Shown here: positions 1 to 9,994 of the stretch, piece by piece
Layout of the letters: every line of letters starts with the position of its first letter
Position numbering within the stretch: position 1 is the stretch's first letter
Assembly (NCBI GenBank): GCA_002914805.1
Contig: JXTB01000469.1
Span: 212,384-276,383 of the forward strand
DNA length: 64,000 nt
Origin: Parasponia andersonii
Taxonomy: Eukaryota > Streptophyta > Magnoliopsida > Rosales > Cannabaceae
Direction of reading: 5' to 3'
Notes under the pieces: model-generated
Seen by the model: only the letters and a program-made list of their open reading frames with translations
What the model was told of the DNA's origin: nothing
Databases searched by the model: none
Made by a program: the position numbers and the translations under genes

Positions 1-285
1 TAAAACCACACTTTCAAAAGAATGTAAAAATTTTACTTATTATATGCTTAATTATTCCTAAACTATCCCTCAATTTAATCTTCTCTTTTCTTTTCTCATC
101 CACTCTCCTACTTATTCTAACTTCTTTTCACTCTTTTTCCTATACTTCCACCGATTTTTCTAGTAGGATATGATTCTGAACGGACTATTTTAGAAGAATA
201 ATTATCAAGACAAAAATAATTAGGGAGATTCAGCCGAATATTGAGTTGCACAAGTGCTTAATTTCTCATATATATATATATAAAT

Positions 286-752
286 GAGAAAATTAAGTGG
301 ATGACCAATTTTTTTTAAATTGGTTTAAGTAGATGTTCATGTTTTAAAAGTTTAAATGTCTATTCATTTTAAAACTTCAGTTGTGAAATATGTTATATTT
401 CTATTTTTATCACTAAGTGAGTTGAACATTTAGCTATAATTTTTTAAACTTAGTCATATATTGAGTTTTGTGCCAACAATGGTCAAATAACTAGTCAGTC
501 TATATAAATGCCAAAATAAATATTTACGTTGCAAGCTGACTAGTTATTTAGCCCAAAACTTAGTATATAACTAAACTTAAAAGTTTATTGCTAAATATTT
601 AACTCACTTAATGACAAAAATAGAAATGCAATATATTCCACAAACTTAAAAAAAAAATGGTCATTTAAAATATGGATAAAGAAATGATAATTTAAAACAT
701 GGATATCTATTTGAACCGATTTAAAAAATTAGTTATCCACTCAGCTTTTTCT
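286..752. mobile_element. MITE-like element with long inverted ends
   Basis: The two ends are imperfect reverse complements over roughly 50 bp. The left end reads AAGTGGATGACCAATTTTTT near 295, and the right end reads TTAGTTATCCACTCAGC near 730-745. Each is followed inward by a matching stretch (GTAGATGTTCATGTTTTAAA against TTTAAAACATGGATATCTAT). The centre also folds back: CTGACTAGTTATTT near 537 mirrors AAATAACTAGTCAG near 484. No coding sequence is present. A non-autonomous DNA transposon fits best. The superfamily is unknown, and no clean target duplication was found. Confidence 0.5.
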
Positions 753-1639
753 TACTTCACCTACACTAGTGACATTTAAAAATTACCACAACAATTGACC
801 ATCGATTGGCGCTTAGCAATGGATACAAATATCTTTTAAAAATTTAAAATTTCATTTAAATGTAGTTAATTGTAGAAATTTAAACATTACTAAGATAATA
901 AATTCAATTATAGGCTTTTATGTACATTAAGGGTTATCTTAGTAAATAAAAAAAAAAACTATTAAAATGAGGTGTGCGAAAAAACAAAAGAGAGATGACA
1001 ATAGACTCGCTCTTGTTTATAACATATTCCTAGTGTAAAATGTGAAGGATAAGCACAACAAAGTAAGTGATGTATCCTTCCTATTTGAAGAATACTTTGT
1101 GACTTTAAAGAAAGAATGAGAAAAAAAAAATTATATAAGGGAGAAAAATACTCTGTACGTTTATTCACATTTTTTTTCATATAATAATCACAAACTCGCT
1201 ATTCCATATATTCATTTTTCTTTAATATGGATATGTTTTATTTATTTTCTTTTTTTTTTTTGAAAGGATATATGTATATCAGACATGTAAAATTGGATTT
1301 TTGAAATATTTAAAAAAAAAAAAAAATAGAAAGACATGTTTCTACGTATCAATTTAGATAAAGATTTCCCCCCAGAAACACCTTAGAAGGGATAAATATG
1401 TTAAATCTCTCTTGTTAATATGGGTGGGTAATTAAGTACAAATTTGCTACCATTTACGAGATTTATGGTACAAATTTGTAGTTCCAATACATACGTGGCT
1501 TATTAAGGATAAACGCGAAATAAAGGGGACAAAAATGAAATTAAGGGTTTTGCAAGGAGAGACTTACGGGTTCAAAACGTCGTCGTGTCACCAACAATTA
1601 GGCCCCTGCTCCTTCTCCTTCAAACCGATTGGTGGTTTT

Positions 1640-4125
1640 TCTTTGTCTATGGCTGGTGATGGTTTAAAAAATTATCAAACCGTTTGGCGCGGTTTGGTGT
1701 CTAGTTTTGACCAAATTTGGGGGGAATGTTTGTTATATGTATATTTTTGTTATAAGTTTTATATAGTTGAGTAGTTGTATCAATGGCCCATTAAAAACCT
1801 ATGCCCAGCCCAACTAAATACCCATCCCATTTTCTCTAGGTTATCACTAAACACCCTCACCCTCACCCTCACCCTCAGTGACAGACACTGCCCGTCTCTC
1901 TCTTCTTCTCACCCGCAGCCACGCACTCTCAGTCACTCTCTCGTCATTCTCAGCAGTCGCCAGAACCTCGTCGACGCTCTCGGCCGGCACAGCACGCTGA
2001 AGCTTCGCTCTCCCCTCGGCCAGCACCTGCCGCCTCGTCTCGTCTCGTCTCGTCTCGTCTCGTCTCGTCTCAGCCGTCGCCCTCTCGCCTCAGCGCTTCC
2101 CGAGCTTCGTCGCCCTCTCTCTCGGGCCAAACTCAGCTCTCTCGGCCGAACCCAAGCTCTTTCTCCCCTCGGCTCAAGGCTTCAAGCTCCACACCAATAC
2201 CTCTTCAAGTTGAATCTCAGGTTTGGCTTCTAATTAAAATGGACTGCAATATTTTCTATAGCTTTATGGATTCAATAATGGTCGGTCTCATTGCCTTTCG
2301 TCAATTAATGGACTGCAATGTTTTCTATTAGTCGGAAAAATGGAAATATCTCATTGCATTTCGTTAATTAATGATGGGTTTTTATCAATTAGGCTCGTAT
2401 CTTCATTATTTACCAATTAGCCGGCACTTGGAGCTCGTAAGATTTAATTATGAGTTGGAAATAGTAAACCAGTCGAGCATAAACTGTCATCCATTGTTGT
2501 TGAGCTGGCAGAAATGGTTCCTTGTTTTTCCTTTTCTATGGAATTCAACCTTTGTATGCCTATTTGTGTTTGATCTTTATGTTGCGTTGTAGAAGTTCTC
2601 CAGAATTTGCATTTATTCTCTTTGTTTATTAGACCGATATTCTTCGTTTAACGGGCTACAAATATTTTTAGCTACATGGTTAAGACTTGGATTTTGCTTG
2701 ACAGTATAGAGGTCATAGGTGGTCTGTTCTCAGTGATTTCATTTCTAGTAAAATTAGTGTTGCATCTTCTGCTTTAATTAGGAAACCTCTGTCAATTAAT
2801 CACTATCTTTGTTGGTAAAGAGTATGAACTTTTTTTTTTGTTTTTTGTTTTAAGATTGTTCAACTGTGTTTCTCTCTACTTGTTCTATTTATGGCGAATG
2901 AAAGCCTCCATACCTGTCCAGAAACTTTGACAGTAAAGTGCAGTGATGGAACTTCTAACTAATAACCACATTAATACTTTAAAACCTTGTCTGATATAGG
3001 ACCTCAACTTTTTTTCCTCTTTTGATAAGTTTTTTCGTGTACGAACTCAAGACACTTGCAAATGACCGTTCAGGATTGTAGCTTTTTTCGTCATTAACAT
3101 TTGAGTTTCAGAGATCAGTATAACAGTTTGTTGATAGTCATTTTTATGATCAAATTATGGAGGTTGGGTTATTTTTACTTGAAATCACACATCTCAAATA
3201 GTAGAAAGATATATCCCATAGATTAACTTCAATTGGTTTTCGTGTTCTGTGAGAATAAATTGCATACATAAAGTTCCATTATTCAATTATATCTTGAGAT
3301 AAAACTTTGGACCAATTAAACTAAAGTTCTGCACTGTATTTAGCGTTGTTATCATAGACTTGTTTGTCAATATTGGCTTTTGTATGACTGGGTCTTGTTC
3401 TCCTTGTTATGTATTGTTTCCTCAGTTGACCTTTTCTAAGGCTATACCTCGTTACCTTCTGTTGGTTTTGTTGGCTTTCATTGTAATCAAATGGTATTTG
3501 CAAGAGTTGTTCCTTGGAAGGCTTGCTTTCCTCTGAGTTGTTTCCTTTTTGCAGAATTGAAGAATTGAAGTCTGCTGAGTGTTGAAGATTGAAGTCTTTG
3601 GTCTTTAGTCTTTATTTATTTTAAGTAATATGGACTTTGGATTTCGATTGGATTGTAACTTAAAATTTAAAGTTGCTATGATTCTTTCTTTAATTTGGTT
3701 ACTTTTTAGTTTTTATGTTTTTCTTTTTTATGGAAGCTTTAATGTATTTTTGGTATCTTGATTTTTTTTTTTTCGGATTGGAATCTGGATTTTAGAGATG
3801 CTCTTTAAGACTAAAGATGTGTTATATTTTTTTTTTAATTGAAAATGTGAGTTTTGGTCAAAAAAACAACAACATAATACTTAAGGCCCAATCTGTCAAA
3901 GCCCAAGTCTGTCACTGTAAAAGCCCAAGTCCATCACTGTAAAAGCCCAAATCCCAAACCGTGGAAACCGCCCAAACTGCACCGCAAAACGTAGGTGCGG
4001 TCTGGCCGGTTTTGATCGGTCATTACAAACCGTACGGTTTGATTATCTAGCAAAACCGCACATGCGGTTTAGCTATCTTTTGGGAGGTTCAGACCGGCCA
4101 AATCGGACTGTGAACATTCCTACTC
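1640..4125. mobile_element. hAT-like non-autonomous element (approximate borders)
   Basis: The block is much richer in GC than its surroundings. It contains a CCCTCA run (1856-1877), a CGTCT pentamer array (2034-2073) and, near its right end, mirrored GCGGTTT/AAACCGC motifs (3955-4075) in a region that ends GTGAACATTCCTA near 4110-4122. Read on the minus strand, that end starts TAGGAATGTTCAC, which resembles many plant hAT termini. A matching left terminus was not found, so the left border is a guess. The 152-codon ORF at 1775-2233 is low-complexity Ser/Arg/Leu-rich sequence and is not believed to be a gene. Confidence 0.3.
2034..2073. repeat. CGTCT pentanucleotide microsatellite
   Basis: About seven to eight uninterrupted copies of CGTCT lie inside the GC-rich block. 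A short CCCTCA repeat lies just upstream (1856-1877). Confidence 0.9.
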
Positions 4126-4158
4126 AACACTCAAAAAGCCCCCGTAGATACCCTTTCC

Positions 4159-4280
4159 ATGGCCGGGTACTGGGCGAGGTTCCATCGTCAAGCTTGGTTA
4201 GTCGTGGAATTATGTCGTTTTTTGATTCTATAATCAATTAGGATTTGAGTTTTCTTTTTTTTTTTTTTAATTAAAATGCT

Positions 4281-4313
<33 letters not shown>

Positions 4314-5154
4314 ATATATATTTAATCCAGGAGTGGAACAAAGTTGAATGAACAAGTGGCTCATGTTTAAGGCTGAGTTAACTCACTAATCCACCAAGTC
4401 TATTGACTCTATAAATTTATGGTTTTGAATTATTTTCTGAAATATATTGATAGTAGGAATTTTATTTTTTAAAACAGAATTTCATCAAGTTTTGAGCTGT
4501 GTCTTAGTTCGTTTTCCATCTTTTTCGAGTTTATGCTTCTGGTTTTATTTTATTTTAAAATTTAAGCTCTAGACTGCAGTCCTAATATCTGTATCTGGGT
4601 TTGATGTGGGTGGAAATAGTTGGAATTGCAAGGGAAATAAAAATAACATGATATGTATTGTTGTTGGAAAATTTGCATCTGCCATGTAGCTGTAGTGGCC
4701 TGTATAGGCTACTTTATGGTATGTTCTGAGTGTATATGCAATGCTGATACACTACTATTGTATCCTTGTTTATGCGATTTACTGGTTTGGTACAAAGCTA
4801 ATATGTGTTGCTATCTGGCATTGATAACAGGAGCCTTGAACTGTATACTTTCTGTGCAAGGACAATCGAATGAAGCAACATTAGCAGGTACGTGAACTGT
4901 CAAATTTTTTTTATAATTTTCTGAAGTTGATATGATTTTGCTCATCTTTTACCAACTAATGCAGCCATTAGTTGTCATCATATCTTGCAATCGAAAGCCA
5001 TTGATTTGTCACATGGCTTGGTATAGGAATTAGGATGTAAAACCATAAAGGTTTTATCCTCAGCTCAAAATGAGCTGACTTGGAAGAACTGTTCACTTTT
5101 CTTTCCCATCCTCCTCCCTTAATTATTTGTCTTTAACCTTGTTGATATTGATAG
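4159..5154 (+). other. Probable 5' leader exons of the HemK2 gene
   Basis: Two stretches look like leader exons ahead of the HemK2 start. The first ends at 4196 with donor GTTAGT. The second runs 4831-4887, with acceptor ATAACAG and donor GTACGT. The coding exon would then begin at 5155 after TTGATAG. An ATG at 4159-4161 read through the first join gives a 27-codon upstream ORF that stops in the second exon, so it would be a uORF and not an N-terminal extension. This is inferred from splice-site matches only. A (TG)n microsatellite lies in the first proposed intron at about 4277-4309. Confidence 0.3.
4277..4309. repeat. (TG)n microsatellite
   Basis: About 15 TG dinucleotides in a row, followed by TATATA. 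Confidence 0.9.
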
Positions 5155-5166
5155 GTTTTTTGCAAG

Positions 5167-5823
5167 ATGCGCTTCAAAACAGCCCAAATCCGCCTTGTTA
5201 GTTCTCATCCTGAGGTTTATGAACCATGTGATGATTCGTTTGCTCTAGTTGATGCACTTCTGGCTGATAGATCTAAGCTAATAGAACATAAACCAAAATT
5301 GTGTATGGAAGTGGGTTGTGGGAGTGGCTATGTTATCACTTCGCTAGCTCTTCTTCTTGGACAGGAATCTAATGGGGTTCAGTATTTTGCCACGGATACC
5401 AACCCCTATGCACTGAAAGTTACAAGTGAGACGCTGGAAGCACATGGAGTTCATGCTGAGTTGATATCCACTGACATTGCTTCAGGATTAGAGAAGCGCC
5501 TCGCCGGATTAGTTGATGTAATGGTTGTAAATCCGCCTTATGTCCCGACACCTGAATATGAAGTTGGTCGTGAAGGAATCGCCTCTGCTTGGGCTGGAGG
5601 AGAAGATGGGCGTAGTGTTATTGATAGGATACTGCCCATTGCTGACAATCTTTTGTCAGATAAAGGCTGGTTATACCTGGTCACTCTTGCGGCAAACCGT
5701 CCCTTACAGATATGTCTTCAAATGAGACAGAAGGGCTATGCTTCTAGAATTGTCCTCCAGAGATCAACAGATGAAGAGAGTCTGCATATCATCAAATTCT
5801 GGCGTGAGTCTGATACACAGTGA
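5167..5823 (+). CDS. N6AMT1: HemK2/N6AMT1-family SAM-dependent methyltransferase
   Basis: This is a 218-residue protein in a single coding exon. It belongs to the HemK2 (N6AMT1/Mtq2) family, which with the partner TRMT112 methylates the glutamine of the GGQ motif in translation termination factor eRF1. Visible features are the family N-terminus around HPEVYEPCDDSF (14-25), SAM-binding motif I EVGCGSG (48-54), and the substrate-gripping NPPY (122-125). The length matches the family. The start at 5167 is chosen because the family homology begins immediately there. A stop (TGA) lies at 5821. The frame is intact and nothing is missing, so the gene is probably active. Other reported activities of the family, on DNA N6-adenine or histone lysine, cannot be judged from sequence. 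Confidence 0.93.
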   Translation: MRFKTAQIRLVSSHPEVYEPCDDSFALVDALLADRSKLIEHKPKLCMEVGCGSGYVITSLALLLGQESNGVQYFATDTNPYALKVTSETLEAHGVHAELISTDIASGLEKRLAGLVDVMVVNPPYVPTPEYEVGREGIASAWAGGEDGRSVIDRILPIADNLLSDKGWLYLVTLAANRPLQICLQMRQKGYASRIVLQRSTDEESLHIIKFWRESDTQ

Positions 5824-6388
5824 GAATGAAACGAAGCAGCTCCTCCAAGCATTGTGGAGCCCTTGTTTTGTCAATTTCTTATATGCCATTCTCTGAAGCG
5901 GCACCGAGAGTGGTATTGATGAATGATAATGTCATGAAAAGGTGTCTATGCTTGTGAGTCCGGTATAATTGAAAAACTCTTATGATTATTTCTGCAAGCA
6001 ATGAATCTGTTTTTTTCTTTTTCTCAGAAGTTGGGAGGTCTTGTGCTTCTTATCCTCTACGTGGTGTTCTACCTATGCCCACTATGAAATGACCATTCAT
6101 TTAGTTTTGATTAGCATAGAACTAGACCATTACTGGTGGTGCCCAGTCTAAGACTACAATTCTATTTTTCTAGTTGTTTCACCATGTCATCTTTGATGAC
6201 TCTGTTTACACCGTTAATCAGGAGTCTATAACCGACCCCCCTTAAGTGGCCTATTGCTCAGTCCCCAAAATGTCTTTCTAATTGCTTAGAAGTTGGAAAT
6301 TCGTTTTTAATCATGCAAAACCTCAAGGGCTTGCTTGGATAAACTGGAAATAAATCTTTTGGTTTGGTTTGGTTTTGAATTTTTAAAA
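5824..6388. other. 3' flank of HemK2 gene, no other gene seen
   Basis: AT-rich sequence containing the presumed 3' UTR of the methyltransferase. No ORF of note, RNA gene or repeat was recognised. Confidence 0.6.
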
Positions 6389-6616
6389 GGATAATACTAC
6401 ATATCCCAATTTTTGTACTAAATTTTTTGTATTAGCATAAGTGGCATGTAAGTTGTCATTAACTAATTGGTGTGTTAAAATTTATTACAAATAGATTAAA
6501 CTAGATTAAACATTATCAATAATTGAGTAGTGACAAATTGATAACTCTATGAATTTGATATGTTTCTGAGTCTTAGGATAGATGTTTTAAAGGATTAAAT
6601 TGTCTAATTTAGGTGT

Positions 6617-7548
6617 TTTTCCTTATTTTATTTTAATCTGTAGTGTTTCAGATGTTTAAAATCTAATATAGTCAATAACTATTTTATTTCTGTTAATTTC
6701 TAGTAGAAATACTGAATTTAGGACTTGAGTTCTAATGAATTTAAATTACAGCATTTTTGAAGGAAGACTGAACTTAAATCAAAGTTAGGAATAATTTTGC
6801 TGCAGCAATGCGCCGGAACAATACTGAACAGCAGAATTCTTTTTCCAGCTGGCATCTTTTATGCACAGCTGGTGCTGACAACTCATATTAAATACCAGTT
6901 AATGGAAAATTAAGCAAAAGTGGTCTTTACTCCATATTTTCCTTATTTTATTTTGGTCTGTTGTGTTTTTTATGTTTAAAATCTAATATAGTCAATAGCT
7001 ATTTTATTTCTGTTAATTTCTAGTAGAAATGCTGAATTTAGGACTTGAGTTCTGATGAATTTAAATAACAACATCTTTGAAGGAAGACTGAACTTAAGTC
7101 AAGGCTGGGAGTAATTTTGCTGCAGCAACGCGCCGGAACAATATTGAACAACATAATTCTTTTTCCAGAACTCATATTAAATACCAGTTAATGGAAAATT
7201 AAGCAAAAGTGGTCTTTACTCCATATTTTCCTTATTTTATTTTGGTCTGTTGTGTTTTTTATGTTTAAAATCTAATATAGTCAATAGCTATTTTATTTCT
7301 GTTAATTTCTAGTAGAAATGTTGAATTTAGGACTTGAGTTCTGATGAATTTAAATAACAGCATCTTTGAAGGAAGACTGAACTTAAGTCAAGGATGGGAG
7401 TAATTTTGCTGCAGCAACGCGTCGGAACAATACTGAACAACAGAATTCTTTTTCCAGCTGGCATCTTTTACACACAGCTGGTGCTGACAACTCATATTAA
7501 ATACCAGTTAAGGGAAAATGAAGCAAAAGTGGTCCTTACTCTATATTT
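6617..7548. repeat. Three-copy ~320-bp tandem repeat
   Basis: Units are 6617-6936 (320 bp), 6937-7225 (289 bp) and 7226-7548 (about 323 bp). Each begins at TTTTCCTTATTTTATTTT and ends near the words GTGGTC(T/C)TTACTC. The middle unit lacks a 31-bp segment between TTTTTCCAG and AACTCATATT. Units 2 and 3 resemble each other more than unit 1, so the array probably grew in two steps. Confidence 0.9.
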
Positions 7549-7599
7549 GGCTGATACATGTGTTAGGGTACCTCATTTACTCTAATATAAAAGGAAAGT

Positions 7600-8600
7600 G
7601 TACTGTAGGAAGAAGGTGGTGGCAGCTGAGCAAGAAACGAAATACGGAAAAGGAAAGAAAGAGAGAATGATAGTACAGAGAAGAACGGGTAAAGGAGAGG
7701 GAGTACTAGCAGCACGGAGCTCCAATTATTATTATCCAGCTAGACTTTTCCTTACCTTTTTTAAATCTTCTTTGTATTTAATTTCTTTTCTTTTCTTAGA
7801 TTTTCTGTAATCTATGAAATATTTTGGACTGATGATTTTTGAGCCCTAGAACATTAGCTAAGCTTTTCTTAGCTGGGATTATAATGACTCTAAGATTGTA
7901 ATGACTAGTTAAGTGTTGTTTTGATGTTTATGGAAATTTTCTCTAGTTCATTCAAGTGAGCTTAGTTACTAATTCTTATTATTGCTTGGCCACCAATATT
8001 TAGGATAAATAAATTAGGATTAAAGGTGGATAGGTTAATCTTAATTAGATCTAACTTGAATGATATATATTTCAATCATCTCTTTGGTAGATCTTTGAAT
8101 TAGTAATGGTATAGGCATATATTATTGTCATTCATAATCTAATGAAAATTGATGCTATAAATGGTGTTTTGAGAGTTGGGTTAGCATATGAATATGTTAA
8201 ATTTGGTTTAAAGGACTTATAACATAATAAATTCGGAAGATTATTATGTGCTGATTGAATTTTCGGTTTACTGAAGTGATTTTGTCATATCAATGCTACA
8301 ACAATTGAACCCAGATTTGCAACTGAGGAAGATTCAATAATCTCAGCTTAAACCCACCATTGGTTGACATTTAATTGATATTTCTTGTTATCTTTTGTTT
8401 GGTATTTACATTTTTATCAGCATTCTTTAGTTTTTACCATTTACTTGCAAATCTCTGTTTCTTATTTTTTTAAAACTATCTAACTTGACGTTTAGCGTTT
8501 ATAAATAATTTGGTAAGCAATCCATGTGGAGACGATATTTAACTTACTATTGTATTACTTGTTCAACACGTGTACTTGCGTAGCAATTATAAAATTCACA
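7600..8600 (+). mobile_element. Degenerate LTR-retrotransposon remnant
   Basis: The order of motifs resembles the LTR/leader of plant Gypsy-type elements: a purine-rich stretch (7610-7720), GATTTTCTGTAATCTATGAAAT near 7798-7820, and near 8519 CAATCCATGTGGAGACGATA followed by a T-rich run and ACTTGCGTAG. No gag or pol ORF survives. The call rests on general resemblance and is tentative. Confidence 0.3.
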
Positions 8601-9065
8601 ACACAAATCACATACTACATATGTTGATATTAAAAATTTGGTACAAAAATTAGTACCTCAAGTATTATCCGTTTAAAAAAGGAGAAAACATGCTTAACAT
8701 ACTTTTTTTAGACTACTTATTTTTACGAAATAAAAATTGTTTACGAAATAAAAATTGAAAATAAAATAAGAGAAAATCGTATAGACTTGCACTTGTGTAT
8801 GTAGTGCACTTGCGTGCATATTTATGTATGTTAATAAAAGTATTAGAATCTTTTTGTTTCCTTTATGAAAATTTTGGTAATAATTGTTATAAACAAGATC
8901 TTTCCAAAAAGGAAAAAAAAAAAATCCAAATGACAAAACTGAATTCAAGCGAGCATAAAATGTGAAACGATTTTAATCATTGATGTATAGCATTTTCAGG
9001 CTATGTAATTTAGTTGTGTGTAATGTAATAATTAATAAATTAAATGAGGATCGATTAGCATCAAA

Positions 9066-9136
9066 GCGCTTGTAGCTCAGTGGATAGAGTGTCTGTTTCC
9101 TAAGCAGAAAGTCGTAGGTCTCCTGCATCTTTGATG
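9066..9136 (+). pseudogene. tRNA-Arg(CCT)-like pseudogene
   Basis: The first two thirds match a plant tRNA-Arg(CCU): acceptor strand GCGCTTG, D-arm with A-box TAGCTCAGTGG, and anticodon stem TCTGT/GCAGA closing the loop TTCCTAA (anticodon CCT). After AAGTCGTAGG the sequence departs: the GGTTCGA B-box and T-arm are absent and the 3' acceptor strand does not pair with GCGCTTG. The missing internal promoter and T-arm argue for a dead copy. Confidence 0.7.
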
Positions 9137-9346
9137 TATTGAAATTTAAACATTACTAATTATAAAAAAATAAAAATTAAAAATTAAACATTACTATAAA
9201 GTGTGAAGCTTTTAGTGACATGTGTAACCTTGAAATTGAAAACCATGATTGATTTTTGTGCTAAATTGTGTGACATTGGAAAGATGGTAATGATAATAGC
9301 TAAGTGATAGATCTTTGGTGGGTTTGGTTTCGTATTCCTTTTCCAG

Positions 9347-9439
9347 GTTATCTACATTGGCGTGACGGATCTCTTGCAGAAGAGGGAGAGAGAGAAGTTT
9401 GAGAAAGAAGACACAGCTAAAAGCAAGAAGAACGCCTAA
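9347..9439 (+). CDS. Unidentified terminal exon-like ORF
   Basis: An acceptor TTCCTTTTCCAG is followed by 30 open codons and TAA. The sequence begins VIYIGVTDLLQKRE and ends in a charged, lysine-rich tail. Codon use and GC content differ from the AT-rich flanks. No matching upstream exons were recognised, so this may be the last exon of a gene lost upstream, a captured gene fragment, or chance. The family was not recognised. Confidence 0.3.
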   Translation, partial: VIYIGVTDLLQKREREKFEKEDTAKSKKNA

Positions 9440-9994
9440 TTATTACTAAGACCGAAAGCCAACTGTTGAGGAGGCTTGGATCGAGCCTTTCATATAGCAG
9501 CATCGCCAGAAACTCGACTCGGAAAATCGAATCTTGCTTTGCGTTAAACCCGATAGAATGCCTAATCTTTGTTGGCAAGCAACCCACGCTCTATGCAACC
9601 TGAATCGTGATGGTTACGATTCTGGGATTAATTTTGGTGAGCTAATAACGCAGCCACTGGTTCGTTAATTAGGCCACCTGTTGACAGAATATCACGTGTC
9701 ATATGATTCATTGCATGGTAAATGAATTTAGACTTAAATTTGCAATTACCAAAAGAAAGGTCTTAGATGTGCATATTCAACAGGAAATATTCGATTGGGT
9801 TATGAGTGGCCATGTTTTACACTAGTTCAACCAACCTCATGTGGGCTCAATCTGAAACACGGCTTGCATAGTACTACAATCACAGCTTAAACAAAAATTC
9901 AACAAACATATCTAGACTTCTAAGACATTTTTTTCCCTCTTCCTGGTCTCTTCTGGTTGAGAAAATGTAGAGTAGAAATTCCATATGCAATCTT
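9440..9994. other. Gene-free stretch before the BSD2 stop
   Basis: The first 240 bases are of ordinary base composition and could be the 3' UTR of the exon-like ORF at 9347. The remainder is AT-rich and probably includes the 3' UTR of the BSD2 gene on the opposite strand. No further gene was seen. Confidence 0.5.

Larger units (their letters stand above)
6389..8670. mobile_element. Possible large element with inverted termini
   Basis: The left end (GGATAATACTAC at 6389, then AATTTTTGTACTAAATTTTT) is mirrored by the right end (AAATTTGGTACAAAAATT near 8635, then AGTATTATCC ending at 8670). The interior holds a threefold tandem repeat and retroelement-like sequence but no transposase ORF. It may be one composite non-autonomous element, or two separate small elements that happen to face each other. 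Confidence 0.35.

Noticed and set aside
1775-2233. 152-codon plus-strand ORF and its 65-codon minus-strand partner
   Set aside because: They follow from the CGTCT and CTC repeats in a GC-rich transposon-like block. The residues are low-complexity and no family is recognisable.
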